Shown one piece after another: positions 45,196 to 56,332 of a DNA stretch of 64,000 nucleotides. Every line of letters starts with the position of its first letter. Within the stretch, counting starts at the first letter, position 1. A program made the translations under genes and the position numbers. This DNA is from Stackebrandtia nassauensis DSM 44728 (GTDB taxonomy: Bacteria > Actinomycetota > Actinomycetes > Mycobacteriales > Micromonosporaceae): NCBI RefSeq assembly GCF_000024545.1, contig NC_013947.1:496001-560000 (forward strand), written 5' to 3'. A model generated the notes under the pieces. It was not told the origin of the DNA. It saw only the letters and a program-made list of their open reading frames with translations, and searched no databases.

Positions 45196-46071
45196 GTGAC
45201 CGACCCGCTCGCGCCGTACAACGCCGGAAGCGACCCGCTGGCCCCGCCGCCCGCGACGCCTCCGGCGTCGGCCGTGCCCGTACCGGAGCCCAAGTCGGTG
45301 ATGGAGCCGCGTCCGGCGGCGCCGCTGGAGGACGCGAAGCCGCGCGTCGCCAGGCCGGGGACCTCGCGGCCGGATGGGCCGCCCGCCAGTCCCGGGGCCA
45401 GCGTGCATGAGGCGAACGTCGTGGATTTGCCACCGCTGCCGCGCAAGCGGTCGCTGTTGTGGCGGATCGTGTCGTTCTCGTGGGAGTTGACCATCGGGGT
45501 CACGATCGCGCTCGTCATCCTCGTGGCCGGTGGGGTGTTCTACGTCGTGGACTGGGCCAAGTCGTTGGGGCCCACGTATTCCGCCGCCGAGTTGTACGAG
45601 GACGGCCGGTACTCCATGACGGTGAAGGACGGCGACAAGGTCATCCTCGACACCTACCTGGACCAGGTTGGCGCTTGGGATCACGACGGTTGCGACAGCA
45701 TCGCCACCGACAAGGCCGTCCAGTCCGCGGTCGTCGAAGCGGGCTGCGAGTTCGGCATCGAGGGCGTGTACGAGCGCGCCGACCTGCACTACACGATCTA
45801 CCAGCGCATCCTGGAGTTCCCCGACGCCGGTGCGGCGAAGCGGGGTGGGCAGGCACTTGGCGACGCCGAGGAGTTGCCCGGGAAGGTCAGCTTCAGTGTC
45901 GAGATGCCCGAGGACGGCAAGACCGGTGCCGTGGTTGATGTCGAGGGACGGTTCGTCATCTTCACCGTCGCCGCGATCGAACCCGAGGGCGAGAAGAACC
46001 TGGCCGAGGCCGAGGAAGCGATCGACGCCCTCCACACCGAGCACCTGAACGTGCTGGTCTGGCAGGACTAG
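45196..46071 (+). CDS. Membrane-anchored protein with proline-rich cytoplasmic head
   Basis: GTG 45196 gives 291 residues. About 85 residues of Pro/Ala-rich, likely disordered sequence precede a single membrane helix (about 95-120, ELTIGVTIALVILVAGGVFYVV). The extracytoplasmic domain of 170 residues has two cysteines (HDGCDSI, EAGCEFG). Orientation is type II. I do not recognise the domain. Confidence 0.7.
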   Translation: MTDPLAPYNAGSDPLAPPPATPPASAVPVPEPKSVMEPRPAAPLEDAKPRVARPGTSRPDGPPASPGASVHEANVVDLPPLPRKRSLLWRIVSFSWELTIGVTIALVILVAGGVFYVVDWAKSLGPTYSAAELYEDGRYSMTVKDGDKVILDTYLDQVGAWDHDGCDSIATDKAVQSAVVEAGCEFGIEGVYERADLHYTIYQRILEFPDAGAAKRGGQALGDAEELPGKVSFSVEMPEDGKTGAVVDVEGRFVIFTVAAIEPEGEKNLAEAEEAIDALHTEHLNVLVWQD

Positions 46072-46105
46072 GCGAGTTGCCCCACGCCGAGTAACGTCAC
46101 TATCC

Positions 46106-46960
46106 GTGCAGATAGAGAAATTCGTCGATCAGTTTGAGCTGCTCGCCGAAGCGCACGGGATCACCACCGCCGCGCTCCTCCAACGACTTGAGCGGCAGGA
46201 CGATGACCGGCCGCGCTGGATCGCGGTCGAGAACGGACGCGGGATCGGTGTCGCATCAGCGTCGATGACCCCCGATCGGAAGGTGCGGCTGTGGCTGGAC
46301 TGCCGGGACTCCATCGCGTATCAGCCGCTGGTGCGCGCCGCGTCGGCCGCTTTTCGGACCGATGTGTACACCAGCGTGAGCGGGTCGGATCTGTTGCTGC
46401 GGCGGGCTTTCACCGCCGAGGGTTTTCGGCTGGACTACACCGAGGACGTGTTCGCCGCCCGGTTCACCACCGCCGCTGTGGCGTTGCGCAAGGCCAGGCT
46501 GCCCGACGGGTTCAGCCTGATCACCGCCGATCAGGCCGACGGGCGCAGCTGGTTTACATTGGACAATACTTTGCGTCAGGATATCCGGGGCAACGAGGGT
46601 TGGCGCGGTGACCTGAAGTGGTTCGCCGAGCACACGCACGGGGCTTCGAACTTCGATCCCGCCGCCCACATCATCGCCGTCGACGACACCAACGGCGAGT
46701 ACGCCGGGCTGGTGCGGTTCTGGAATCGGCCGGGGGCCTCGCCCCGGCTGGGGATGCTCGCGGTGTTGCGGCAGTACCGGGGTTGCGGGTTGGGCAGCGC
46801 GCTGTTGGCCCGGGGGGTGGAGGTCGCTTCGACGTGGGATCACGAGCGGTTCACCGGCGAGACCGCTCGTGAGGCGACCGAGATGCGGGCACTGTGGATC
46901 GCCATGGGCGGGACCGAGACCGACAGCCGTCAGACCCTGGTGTTGCGGCGCGGCGACTGA
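46106..46960 (+). CDS. GNAT-family acetyltransferase
   Basis: The protein starts at GTG 46106 and has 284 residues. The C-terminal half is a GNAT fold with the acetyl-CoA loop pattern RLGMLAVLRQYRGCGLGSALLARGVE (partly quoted; RxxGxG form). The N-terminal half may be a second, degenerate GNAT unit (GIGVASASMTPDRKVRLWLDC), as in mycothiol-synthase-like tandem enzymes, but no function can be named. It converges with the helicase gene with one base between the ends. Confidence 0.75.
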   Translation: MQIEKFVDQFELLAEAHGITTAALLQRLERQDDDRPRWIAVENGRGIGVASASMTPDRKVRLWLDCRDSIAYQPLVRAASAAFRTDVYTSVSGSDLLLRRAFTAEGFRLDYTEDVFAARFTTAAVALRKARLPDGFSLITADQADGRSWFTLDNTLRQDIRGNEGWRGDLKWFAEHTHGASNFDPAAHIIAVDDTNGEYAGLVRFWNRPGASPRLGMLAVLRQYRGCGLGSALLARGVEVASTWDHERFTGETAREATEMRALWIAMGGTETDSRQTLVLRRGD

Positions 46961-46961
46961 G

Positions 46962-49253
<2,292 letters not shown>

Positions 49254-49321
49254 GACACCGATGCTGGCACAGGGCCCACACCCGCCGCCACGCGCTCGGG
49301 GCCGTGGGTTGAGTCTGGCGA

Positions 49322-49813
49322 TCAGGCCCGGAAGATCTCGCCGTCCTTGACGGTGACCTTGACCTCGGCCAGCGGCTTGGTGGCCGGGCCACCGGCGACG
49401 GTGCCGTCGACGTTGAACTTGGATCCGTGCTTCGGGCAGGTCATGACGCCGTCCTTGGGCGCCTCTACCGGCACGCCCTTGTGGGTGCAGGCGCGGTCGA
49501 AGGCCTTGAAGGTGCCCTTCTCCGGCTGCACGATGACGAGGTCGTCGACGACCTTGCCGCCCCCTTCGGGAATGTCGGCCTCCTTGGCCAGCGCCTTGGA
49601 GCCGCTGTCGCCGGAGTCGCTGGTCTTGTCCTCGCTGGTCTCCTTGTCCCCGCTGCCGGTGTCGTCGGTACTGCCACCGCACGCGGCCAGCACCGCGGCG
49701 GCCGAGGCGCCGACGGCGCCGCACAGCACCCCGCGCCGCGACGTGCTGATCACGTTCGCGGCCAGTGTCCTGGCCCGCTCGGTAAGTGCCGTCGAGGTGT
49801 CGAGATCAGTCAC
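49322..49813 (-). CDS. Rieske [2Fe-2S] protein, exported and possibly lipid-anchored
   Basis: The protein has 163 residues. The N-terminus has a twin-arginine pair (STSRRGVLCG) and ends in LAACGG, so it may go through Tat and receive a lipid on Cys45. A Ser/Asp/Lys linker is followed by a Rieske domain with the cluster motifs CTHKG and CPKHGS. Small exported Rieske proteins of this type are common in actinomycetes; their electron partners are mostly unknown. It is divergent from the ECF sigma factor gene. Confidence 0.88.
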   Translation of the reverse strand: MTDLDTSTALTERARTLAANVISTSRRGVLCGAVGASAAAVLAACGGSTDDTGSGDKETSEDKTSDSGDSGSKALAKEADIPEGGGKVVDDLVIVQPEKGTFKAFDRACTHKGVPVEAPKDGVMTCPKHGSKFNVDGTVAGGPATKPLAEVKVTVKDGEIFRA

Positions 49814-49996
49814 TGTCCATCACATCCATGCTCTTGAAGTTCCCGGCGACGAATGGCCGCCTGGTATGCACTACGCACGTGGTGCTCGACCGGTTCAATG
49901 TCTCAGGATATTTTTGAACCACCGGCCGTCCGGCGTCGTACACACCGTTATGAGGACTCTCGTTTCGGCGGGTACCGGAGAGCGCGGGCGGCACCG

Positions 49997-50569
49997 ATGA
50001 CGAGGACGCGCATGGACGAAGCCACACCGAGCACCGGCTTGAGTGCTTCCATGTCGGCCGACGAGCAGCTGATCCACGCGCTGCACGCCGAGCACGCCGA
50101 CGCGCTGTGGCGGTACGCGTGCCGCCTGACCGGTGGCGACGAGGCGCGGGCGCAGGACGCGGTGCAGGAGACGCTGCTGCGGGCCTGGCGGAACTCGCGG
50201 GTGCTGGCGTCCTCGCCGGACCACGCGCGGCGCTGGCTGTACCGCACGCTGCGCAGCCGGGTCATCGACGAGTGGCGGTACCGCAAGAACCGCCCGGAGG
50301 TGATCACGGACACGCTGCCGGAACGGCACGCCGCCGATCACGTCGACTCGGCGTTGCAGGGCCTGCTCGTGGTGGAGGCGCTGCGCAAACTCAGCCCGGC
50401 CCACCGGGAGGTGCTGATGGAGTGCTTCTACGGTGGACGAAGTGTGAACGAGGCGGCGGAGAAACTGGCGATACCGGCCGGAACCGTCAAATCGCGGCTC
50501 CATTACGCGCTGCGGGCGCTGAAGTTGGCGCTGGAGGAAGCCGGAGTGGTCAGGAGGGAGGAACGATGA
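49997..50569 (+). CDS. ECF sigma factor
   Basis: ATG 49997 gives 190 residues; ATG 50012 and 50051 are alternatives. Region 2 reads ALWRYACRLTGGDEARAQDAVQETLLRAWRN (partly quoted) and region 4 LSPAHREVLMECFYGGRSVNEAAEKLAIPAGTVKSRL (partly quoted), with YRTLRSRVIDEWR between. It overlaps the anti-sigma gene by four bases (ATGA). This layout resembles the SigK/SigL-type pairs of mycobacteria and Streptomyces. The signal is probably sensed by the membrane anti-sigma factor. Confidence 0.9.
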   Translation: MTRTRMDEATPSTGLSASMSADEQLIHALHAEHADALWRYACRLTGGDEARAQDAVQETLLRAWRNSRVLASSPDHARRWLYRTLRSRVIDEWRYRKNRPEVITDTLPERHAADHVDSALQGLLVVEALRKLSPAHREVLMECFYGGRSVNEAAEKLAIPAGTVKSRLHYALRALKLALEEAGVVRREER

Positions 50570-51237
50570 GCGACTGCGCATTCCCGCACGACGCGGCGGC
50601 TTACGTGCTCGGCGCGCTCGAACCCGCTGAGCGGGAACGTTTCGAAGCCCACCTGCCCGAGTGCGAGTCCTGTGCCGCGACGGTACGGGAGTTCACCGAG
50701 CTGCCGGGCGTGCTGGCCCATGCCCCGGTGGAGGAACTGTCCGCCGAACCGGCGCCCGAGACCCTGCTGCCCACTTTGGTGAGAAAGGTCCGAAAAGACC
50801 GACGCCGCCGACTGTTTCGCGCCGTCGTCGTCACCGCGGCGGCCGTGGCGCTGTTCGCCGTGGGTGCCCTCACCGCGGTGAACCTGTTCACCTCCGAGGC
50901 CACCGCGCCGTCCCTGGACGTCGCGCTGCAACCGATCGCGGCGGTGCAGATCACCAGCGAGGCCGGGATGATCCCCCAGAACGAGGGCACCCGGATCGAG
51001 CTGTCCTGCGACGAGAAGAACACGGACGACAACCCCGACAGCGGCTACGGCGGCAAGTACGCCTACCGGCTCGTCGTCACCAACACCAAGGGTGAAACCG
51101 ACGTGGCCGGCAGCTGGACCGGAGCCGACGACGGTTCCACCCGGGTGGTCCTGTTCACGCGCTGGAAACCGCAGGATATCGCGTCGCTGGAGATCCAGAC
51201 CATGGACAAGAAACCGATCATGCGGTGGCGGGCCTAA
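50566..51237 (+). CDS. Zinc-finger anti-sigma factor
   Basis: AGGAGGGAGG precedes ATG 50566. The 223 residues start with a ZAS-type zinc motif (CAFPHDAAAYVLGAL then RFEAHLPECESC, i.e. His...Cys-x2-Cys) that holds the sigma factor. One membrane helix (about 87-108) and an extracytoplasmic domain of about 110 residues resembling RskA follow. Translation is coupled to the sigma gene. Release would need regulated proteolysis of the outer domain. Confidence 0.9.
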   Translation: MSDCAFPHDAAAYVLGALEPAERERFEAHLPECESCAATVREFTELPGVLAHAPVEELSAEPAPETLLPTLVRKVRKDRRRRLFRAVVVTAAAVALFAVGALTAVNLFTSEATAPSLDVALQPIAAVQITSEAGMIPQNEGTRIELSCDEKNTDDNPDSGYGGKYAYRLVVTNTKGETDVAGSWTGADDGSTRVVLFTRWKPQDIASLEIQTMDKKPIMRWRA

Positions 51238-51243
51238 GGCGTT

Positions 51244-52161
51244 CTACGCCAGCGTCACCAGCGACTGCACCGCCCAGTGGTCGGAGGGCGTGAGGCCGTC
51301 GACCGACCAGGTGTTGACGGCGGTCTTGGCCACGGCGGTACCGGGAGTCGCCAGGACCCAGTCGATGCGGTCGCCGCCGTCGACCGGTTCGGGTTTCCAA
51401 CCGTTGAAGGTCCCGTAGGCGGGGGTCAGCTGCTGTTCGGCGGTCTCCCAGGTGTCCTCAAGGGTGGTTCCGTCGACGAGGGTCGTGTATGGAGCCGTGC
51501 CCTGCGCGGTGTTGAAGTCGCCGGTCACGAGCACCGGGACGTCGAAGGAGGCGACCAGTTCCTTGATCTGGGCGGCGCTCTTCTCACGGGACGGGGCCGA
51601 CTTGTGGTCGAGGTGGGTGTTGACGAGGACGAATTCCTTGTCGGAGGCGGAATCGGTGAACCGCAGCCAGGTCATCATCCGGGGGATCTCGTTGCCCCAG
51701 GTCGTCGAGCCCATGGACTGTGGAGTGTCCGAATGCCACAGATGGCCGTAGTTGGTGACGCGCAGCCGGGAGGTGTCGTACAGGACCGCGGTGGCCTCGT
51801 CCTCGCCGCCGCCCCGACGGGACAGGTGGACCCAGTCGTAGCCCTTCTGGTCGGCCAGCAGGTGCTGTCCCTGGTGGAGCAGTCCCTCCTGGGTTCCCAG
51901 GATGGTGGGGCGTTCCCGGCCCAGCAGTTCCTTGATGAGGATGCGGCGCTCGGCCCAGGAGTGGGGGGACGGGTCGGTGTCCCAGCGGACGTTGAAGGTC
52001 ATGACGTGGAGTTGTTCGCCGGTGGCGGGTCCGATCAACGGTTCCTCCTTGGCGCGGGTTCCGGCGTGGGCGGTCGCGGCGAAGCCGGTGCCGCCCGACA
52101 GCGCGGCGGCGGCCACCGTCGCCCCCAACAGGGTGCGACGGCGGAAGGTGGGGGAGGACAT
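51244..52161 (-). CDS. Exported endonuclease/exonuclease/phosphatase-fold protein
   Basis: ATG 52161 gives 305 residues. The N-terminus has RRRTLLGATVAAAALSGG, a Tat-type signal. The catalytic pattern of the EEP fold is seen: MTFNVRWD (Asn), GTQEGL (Glu), VNTHLDHKS (His), VTGDFNT (Asp-x-Asn) and a late SDHWAV (Asp-His). Relatives include phosphodiesterases, nucleases and sphingomyelinase-like enzymes; the substrate cannot be told. It converges with the anti-sigma gene. Confidence 0.9.
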   Translation of the reverse strand: MSSPTFRRRTLLGATVAAAALSGGTGFAATAHAGTRAKEEPLIGPATGEQLHVMTFNVRWDTDPSPHSWAERRILIKELLGRERPTILGTQEGLLHQGQHLLADQKGYDWVHLSRRGGGEDEATAVLYDTSRLRVTNYGHLWHSDTPQSMGSTTWGNEIPRMMTWLRFTDSASDKEFVLVNTHLDHKSAPSREKSAAQIKELVASFDVPVLVTGDFNTAQGTAPYTTLVDGTTLEDTWETAEQQLTPAYGTFNGWKPEPVDGGDRIDWVLATPGTAVAKTAVNTWSVDGLTPSDHWAVQSLVTLA

Positions 52162-52489
52162 GAGGGGGATCCTTCGCTTCGGAAACGGACAGTTCCGTTG
52201 ATCTAACACGAATACGTCACACCAATCAACAAACGATTGTGAAATCGTCCATAGCGGAGACGGGAATAGCTACTAAAGCCACTTAAAGTGAGATCACGAA
52301 GCAGCATCGTATTGATCAATTTCCATAACACCTGGGGGACGAGCGGGTAAATACCGAGGATAGGGCCGAGGGTCTCTAGTGATGCTCGTCAATTCTCATT
52401 GGCATAAAGCGGTGTTCAAGTTCTATGGTTCTCTTATCCCGCCGAAAAGGGGAGTGTCTTGTCGGCGGGGTCAACGAAGGAGGGAAACC
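52162..52489. other. A/T-richer intergenic region with leader hairpin
   Basis: About 330 bases, clearly less GC-rich than the surroundings, separate two divergent genes. Near the right end, 52438-52445 pairs with 52462-52469 (8 bp), placing a hairpin just before the ribosome-binding site of the 46-codon gene. Otherwise nothing was recognised. Confidence 0.5.
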
Positions 52490-52630
52490 ATGACCATCAA
52501 CAGCACACCGACCGTTCCGCCCCAAGCCGCCTCGATCGAAGCGGTTCCCGCCGGAAACGCGCACCCGGGCGCCTCGCCGCGTCCCAAGCGTTACCACGGT
52601 CGGCACCGCCGCCCGCGCAACGCGGGCTGA
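52490..52630 (+). CDS. 46-residue basic peptide gene of unknown function
   Basis: A near-ideal AAGGAGGG lies before ATG 52490. The peptide has a Pro/Ala-rich front (TINSTPTVPPQAASIEAV) and a strongly basic end (KRYHGRHRRPRNAG). It lacks cysteines and a signal peptide. A leader hairpin precedes it and a strong terminator follows, so it looks like a complete small transcription unit. RNA or DNA binding by the Arg/His tail is one possibility; I do not recognise a family. Confidence 0.6.
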   Translation: MTINSTPTVPPQAASIEAVPAGNAHPGASPRPKRYHGRHRRPRNAG

Positions 52631-52647
52631 CCCCAAAAGCCACCAAC

Positions 52648-52685
52648 AAGGGCCGCACTTCCCGGGGAGGGGAGGTGCGGCCCTT
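52648..52685. terminator. Strong terminator after the 46-codon gene
   Basis: A 15-bp stem (52648-52662 with 52671-52685, one G-U pair) with an 8-base loop lies between the small gene and the convergent ABC-2 permease gene ending at 52687, so it can serve both. Confidence 0.85.
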
Positions 52686-52686
52686 C

Positions 52687-53490
52687 TCATGTCCCGGTGC
52701 CGGTGTAGTTGCGCAGCTGGTACATCCAGATCCGGTAGCCCACGACGGTCACCACGAGACCGGCCAGGGGCGACGCGTAGGCCAGCCAGCTCGGCAGCCC
52801 GGTGGCCTCGGCGTGGCCCAACAGCACCGACGCGGGCAGGTAGGCGACGAACACCACCGGGATGACGGCCGTCAGCGCCCACAGCCCGATGCCGCCGAAG
52901 ATCTTCGCCGGGTAGTTGCCGAACATCGAGAAGATCTGGTCGGTGGTGAACCGCAGCTGGTCGGCCTTGACGAAGCGGAAACTGGTGCAGGACAGTCCCA
53001 GCTGCACCCCGCCCTCCAGCAGCGCGCCGCCGATCAGGGCCACGATGAGGAAGGCCACCTTCCATGCCGTCCACTCGACGTTCACCAGGGTCACGGCGAC
53101 GCCCAGCAGCACGATGCCACCGATCAGGTCGCCGACCGGCGCGAACCAGATCCTCGTGGTCATCAGCTGCACCAGCGGGTTGACCGGCCGCACCAGGAAC
53201 CTGTCGAAGGTGCCCTCCCGGATGTAGCGGCTCAGCTGACTCAGCGGGCTGAGCAGCACCACCCACAGGCCGTGCGAGCACAGCCGCATCCCGTACAGCA
53301 GCGCCATGTCGCTGATGCTCCAACCCGCGATGGCGTCGAAGCGGGCCAGGATCACCCACACGGTCAGGAAACCCGAGCCCTGGAACAGCAGCCCGGCGAT
53401 CATGCTGAACACCAGGTCGGCCCGGTACTGCGCCACGCAGCGCACCGCGCCGCCGTACAGGATCACCGCCGCCCGCAACTGCCACCACAT
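52687..53490 (-). CDS. ABC-2 family permease (DUF990-like), second subunit
   Basis: The protein has 267 residues and six membrane segments. FDRFLVRPVNPLVQLM and the YPASVLLGHAEATGLPSW-like late loop (FVAYLPASVLLGH) match the paired ABC-2/DUF990 permeases often annotated as daunorubicin or viologen-type exporters. It is the last gene of a three-gene operon, 4 bases after the first permease. Confidence 0.85.
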   Translation of the reverse strand: MWWQLRAAVILYGGAVRCVAQYRADLVFSMIAGLLFQGSGFLTVWVILARFDAIAGWSISDMALLYGMRLCSHGLWVVLLSPLSQLSRYIREGTFDRFLVRPVNPLVQLMTTRIWFAPVGDLIGGIVLLGVAVTLVNVEWTAWKVAFLIVALIGGALLEGGVQLGLSCTSFRFVKADQLRFTTDQIFSMFGNYPAKIFGGIGLWALTAVIPVVFVAYLPASVLLGHAEATGLPSWLAYASPLAGLVVTVVGYRIWMYQLRNYTGTGT

Positions 53491-53494
53491 CGTC

Positions 53495-54274
53495 CTAACC
53501 TCCCTGCACCACGGTCTTGCGGACGGCGCGTCGCCACACCAGCACGGCCGTGGCGCTCAGCAGCACCAGCCAGGTGAACTGCACGCCGATGGCCTGCCAG
53601 GCCGCGGTCCCGGTCAACTGTCCGACGTAGATGGACGCGGGGGTGAACACGATGGCCTGGAACGGCAGCCACGACAGCGCGGTCGCCAGCCAGTCGGGCA
53701 TGAACCACAACGGCACCAGCGCTCCGGACAGGAAGGCGTTGACGACGAAGTACATGAAGTTCAGGCCGTGGACCTCCAGGGTCCAGAACACGATCGACGA
53801 CAGCAGCAGGTACATGCACAGGTTGACCAGCCACGCCAGTACCGCCGCGATCAGGTACAACCCCAGGTGTGCTGGAGCCGACAGTCCGGCGAAGACCGCG
53901 CCGACCGGCAGCACCACGACGATCATCAGCAGTTTGATGCCCAGCTGCGCGACGCTGCCCCACAGTGTCTGTTCCATGAACGGCAACGGCCGCAACAGGT
54001 CCACGCCGACGCCGCCGGTGTTGACGCGTTCGTGCACCCAGTCGTCCATGTCGTCGTGCGCGATCAGCGAGTGGATCGTGGAGATCGTGACGTAGGTCGT
54101 CATCACCGCCAGCGAAACGCCGTCGACAGTGGATCGTCCGTCGTAGACCGCGCGCCACACCGTCGCCAGCAGCAGCATCTGCAGCAGCGGCCCGATGAGC
54201 CAGATGATGATCTCGAAGCGGTAGGCCAGCAGCGCCTTGAACCGGGTGCCCAGGTACGCGATGCGCGGCGTCAT
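53495..54274 (-). CDS. ABC-2 family permease, first subunit
   Basis: The protein has 259 residues and six membrane segments. It has the companion pattern VHERVNTGGVGVDLLRPLPF and a late AFLSGALVPLWFMPDWL. Its ATG overlaps the ATPase gene stop by four bases. With the second permease it would form a heterodimeric membrane part. The substrate is unknown. Confidence 0.85.
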   Translation of the reverse strand: MTPRIAYLGTRFKALLAYRFEIIIWLIGPLLQMLLLATVWRAVYDGRSTVDGVSLAVMTTYVTISTIHSLIAHDDMDDWVHERVNTGGVGVDLLRPLPFMEQTLWGSVAQLGIKLLMIVVVLPVGAVFAGLSAPAHLGLYLIAAVLAWLVNLCMYLLLSSIVFWTLEVHGLNFMYFVVNAFLSGALVPLWFMPDWLATALSWLPFQAIVFTPASIYVGQLTGTAAWQAIGVQFTWLVLLSATAVLVWRRAVRKTVVQGG

Positions 54275-55257
54275 CCGGTGTCACCGCGTTCGGCGTACAT
54301 CTTCCTGATCACGTCCTCCAGGTCCGGTTCGGACACCGACAGGTCGGTGATCTCGTACCGGGCCGAGATCTCGGCGATCAGCCTCGCCACCGGTGTGGTG
54401 GTGGGGTCGAACGACAGTCGCACCGCGCCGCCCTCATGGGACACGACCTCGGCGCCCGGGACCTCGACGTCGGCCGGGTGCGTCAACTGGACGGCGAGTT
54501 CCCGGTGCGGCGAGTACTTCTCCTTCAGCGGCCCCACCGGCCCGTCGTACAGGACGAGCCCGTGGTCGATCAGGATCAGCCTGCGGCACAGTCGTTCCAC
54601 GTCGTCCATGTCGTGGGTGGTCAGGATGATCGTGGTGCCGGTGTCGGCGTTGAGTTCGGCGATGAACTCCCGGATGCGTTCCTTGGCGATGACGTCCAGG
54701 CCGACGGTCGGCTCGTCCAGGTACAGAATGGGCGGTTCGTACAGCATCGCCGCGGCCAGGTCGCCGCGCATCCGCTGGCCCAGCGACAGCTGCCGCACCG
54801 GTGTGTCCAGGAAGGACGACATGTCGAGCAGTTCGGTGAACCGCTCCACGTTCTCGGCGTACTTCGCCTTGGGGACCTGGTAGAGCTTGCCGATCAGCTT
54901 GAACGAGTCGATCAGCGGCAGGTCCCACCACAACTGGGTGCGCTGTCCGAACACGACCCCGATGTTGCGGGCGTTGCGCTGCCGGTGTTTGTACGGCACC
55001 ACCCCGGCCACCTCGATGTCGCCCGAGGTCGGGGTCAGGATGCCGGTCAGCATCTTGATGGTGGTGGACTTCCCGGCCCCGTTGGGCCCCAGGTAGCCGA
55101 CCAACTCGCCGGGTTCGATCGCGAAGTCGATGCCGTCCACGGCCCGGATGGCTTCGTAGTCCCGGCTGAACAGTTTGCGTACGGTGGCGAAGCGCCCGGT
55201 CTTCGGGCGTAGTCGCCGGAATTCCTTGACCAGGGCTCGCGTCTCAATCAAGGGCAT
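54271..55257 (-). CDS. ABC exporter ATPase (NatA/DUF990-associated type)
   Basis: The protein has 328 residues. Walker A GPNGAGKST, the LSLGQRMRGDLAAAMLYEP signature (LSLGQ form typical of this subfamily), Walker B ILYLDEPTVGLD and the switch THDMDDVERL are intact. The N-terminal FRRLRPKTGRFATVRKLFSRDYEAIRAVDG insert (partly quoted) is typical for the ATPases that serve paired DUF990-like permeases. It is the first gene of the operon. Confidence 0.9.
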   Translation of the reverse strand: MPLIETRALVKEFRRLRPKTGRFATVRKLFSRDYEAIRAVDGIDFAIEPGELVGYLGPNGAGKSTTIKMLTGILTPTSGDIEVAGVVPYKHRQRNARNIGVVFGQRTQLWWDLPLIDSFKLIGKLYQVPKAKYAENVERFTELLDMSSFLDTPVRQLSLGQRMRGDLAAAMLYEPPILYLDEPTVGLDVIAKERIREFIAELNADTGTTIILTTHDMDDVERLCRRLILIDHGLVLYDGPVGPLKEKYSPHRELAVQLTHPADVEVPGAEVVSHEGGAVRLSFDPTTTPVARLIAEISARYEITDLSVSEPDLEDVIRKMYAERGDTG

Positions 55258-55280
55258 CGCCGAACGTTATCGGGACGGCG

Positions 55281-55317
55281 CGAACCCGGGCAACCCGATT
55301 ACGGTCGCCCGGGTTCG
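55281..55317 (-). terminator. Terminator of the aldo-keto reductase operon
   Basis: A perfect 11-bp stem (55281-55291 with 55307-55317) lies 8 bases beyond the reductase stop on the minus strand. Confidence 0.75.
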
Positions 55318-55324
55318 AGTGTCG

Positions 55325-56332
55325 CTACTCGCGGGTGACGGAGGTGCCGCCGCCGCTGCCGGGGTAGCGGGTGCCCGCCATCCGCTCGGCGATCGGGTCG
55401 AGCGAGTCCAGTTCGGACCGCGTGAGTTCCAGTCCGACGGCGCCGAGGTTCTCGGTCAGCCGGGAACGCTTGCGGGTGCCCGGAATCGGCACCACCGACA
55501 GGCCGTGCGCCTCGGCCCGCTGGTGCACCCAGGCCAGCGCCACCTGTCCCCAGGTGACGCCCCGGTCGGCGGCGACCTTGGCCAGCAGGTCCCGCACCTT
55601 GGCGTTGGCGAGGGCGTTGTCGCCGGTCAGCCGGGAGTGCCCGAGCCGGTGGTCGGACTCGCCCAGTTCGGCGGCGTCGGTGAACAGTCCCGCCAGGAAT
55701 CCGCGCCCCAGCGGCGCGTACGGGACGAAGGCGGTGCCCAGTTCGGCGGCGGCCGGAACCACCTGGGTCTCGACGTCGCGGGTGATCAGCGACCACTCCG
55801 ACTGCACCGCCGTGATCGGGTGGACCGCGGCGGCGGCGCGCAGCTCCGGCGCCGTCACCTCCGACAGCCCCAGGTGCCGCACCTTGCCTTCGGTGACCAG
55901 TTCGGCCATCGCGCCGACGATCTCCTCGATCGGCGTCTCGGGGTCCAGCCGGTGCATGTAGTACAGGTCGATGACGTCCACGTTCAACCGCCGCAGGCTC
56001 GCCTCGATGGACTGCCGGACATAGGCCCGGTCGCCGCGGAACGGCCGTCCCGGTGAACCGTCGTAGACGATGCCGAACTTGGAGGCGATGACGACCTCGT
56101 CGCGGTGCGCGGCGAAGAACGGCGCCAGGAACTCCTCGTTGCCGCCCGCGCCGTACATGTCGGCGGTGTCGAACAGCGTCACCCCGGATTCGAACGCGGT
56201 CTCCAAAGTGGCGCGCGCCTCGTCGGCGTCGAAACCGTTGGCGTCGTTCATCATCAGCATGCAGCCCAGTCCCTGGGCGCCGACGGTCGGTCCATGCGAT
56301 CCCAAGGGGACGGACGGTATGGCTGTGGTCAT
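55325..56332 (-). CDS. Aldo-keto reductase
   Basis: ATG 56332 gives 335 residues. The catalytic tetrad is visible: Asp in LFDTADMYG, Tyr in the same motif, Lys in VIASKFG and His in LYYMHRLD. The TIM barrel ends with the NADPH-binding VPIPGTRKRSRLTEN. It belongs to the AKR13/YajO-like bacterial branch. The start overlaps the MerR gene stop by one base, so reductase and regulator are one operon, possibly for detoxification of carbonyl compounds. Confidence 0.92.
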   Translation of the reverse strand: MTTAIPSVPLGSHGPTVGAQGLGCMLMMNDANGFDADEARATLETAFESGVTLFDTADMYGAGGNEEFLAPFFAAHRDEVVIASKFGIVYDGSPGRPFRGDRAYVRQSIEASLRRLNVDVIDLYYMHRLDPETPIEEIVGAMAELVTEGKVRHLGLSEVTAPELRAAAAVHPITAVQSEWSLITRDVETQVVPAAAELGTAFVPYAPLGRGFLAGLFTDAAELGESDHRLGHSRLTGDNALANAKVRDLLAKVAADRGVTWGQVALAWVHQRAEAHGLSVVPIPGTRKRSRLTENLGAVGLELTRSELDSLDPIAERMAGTRYPGSGGGTSVTRE

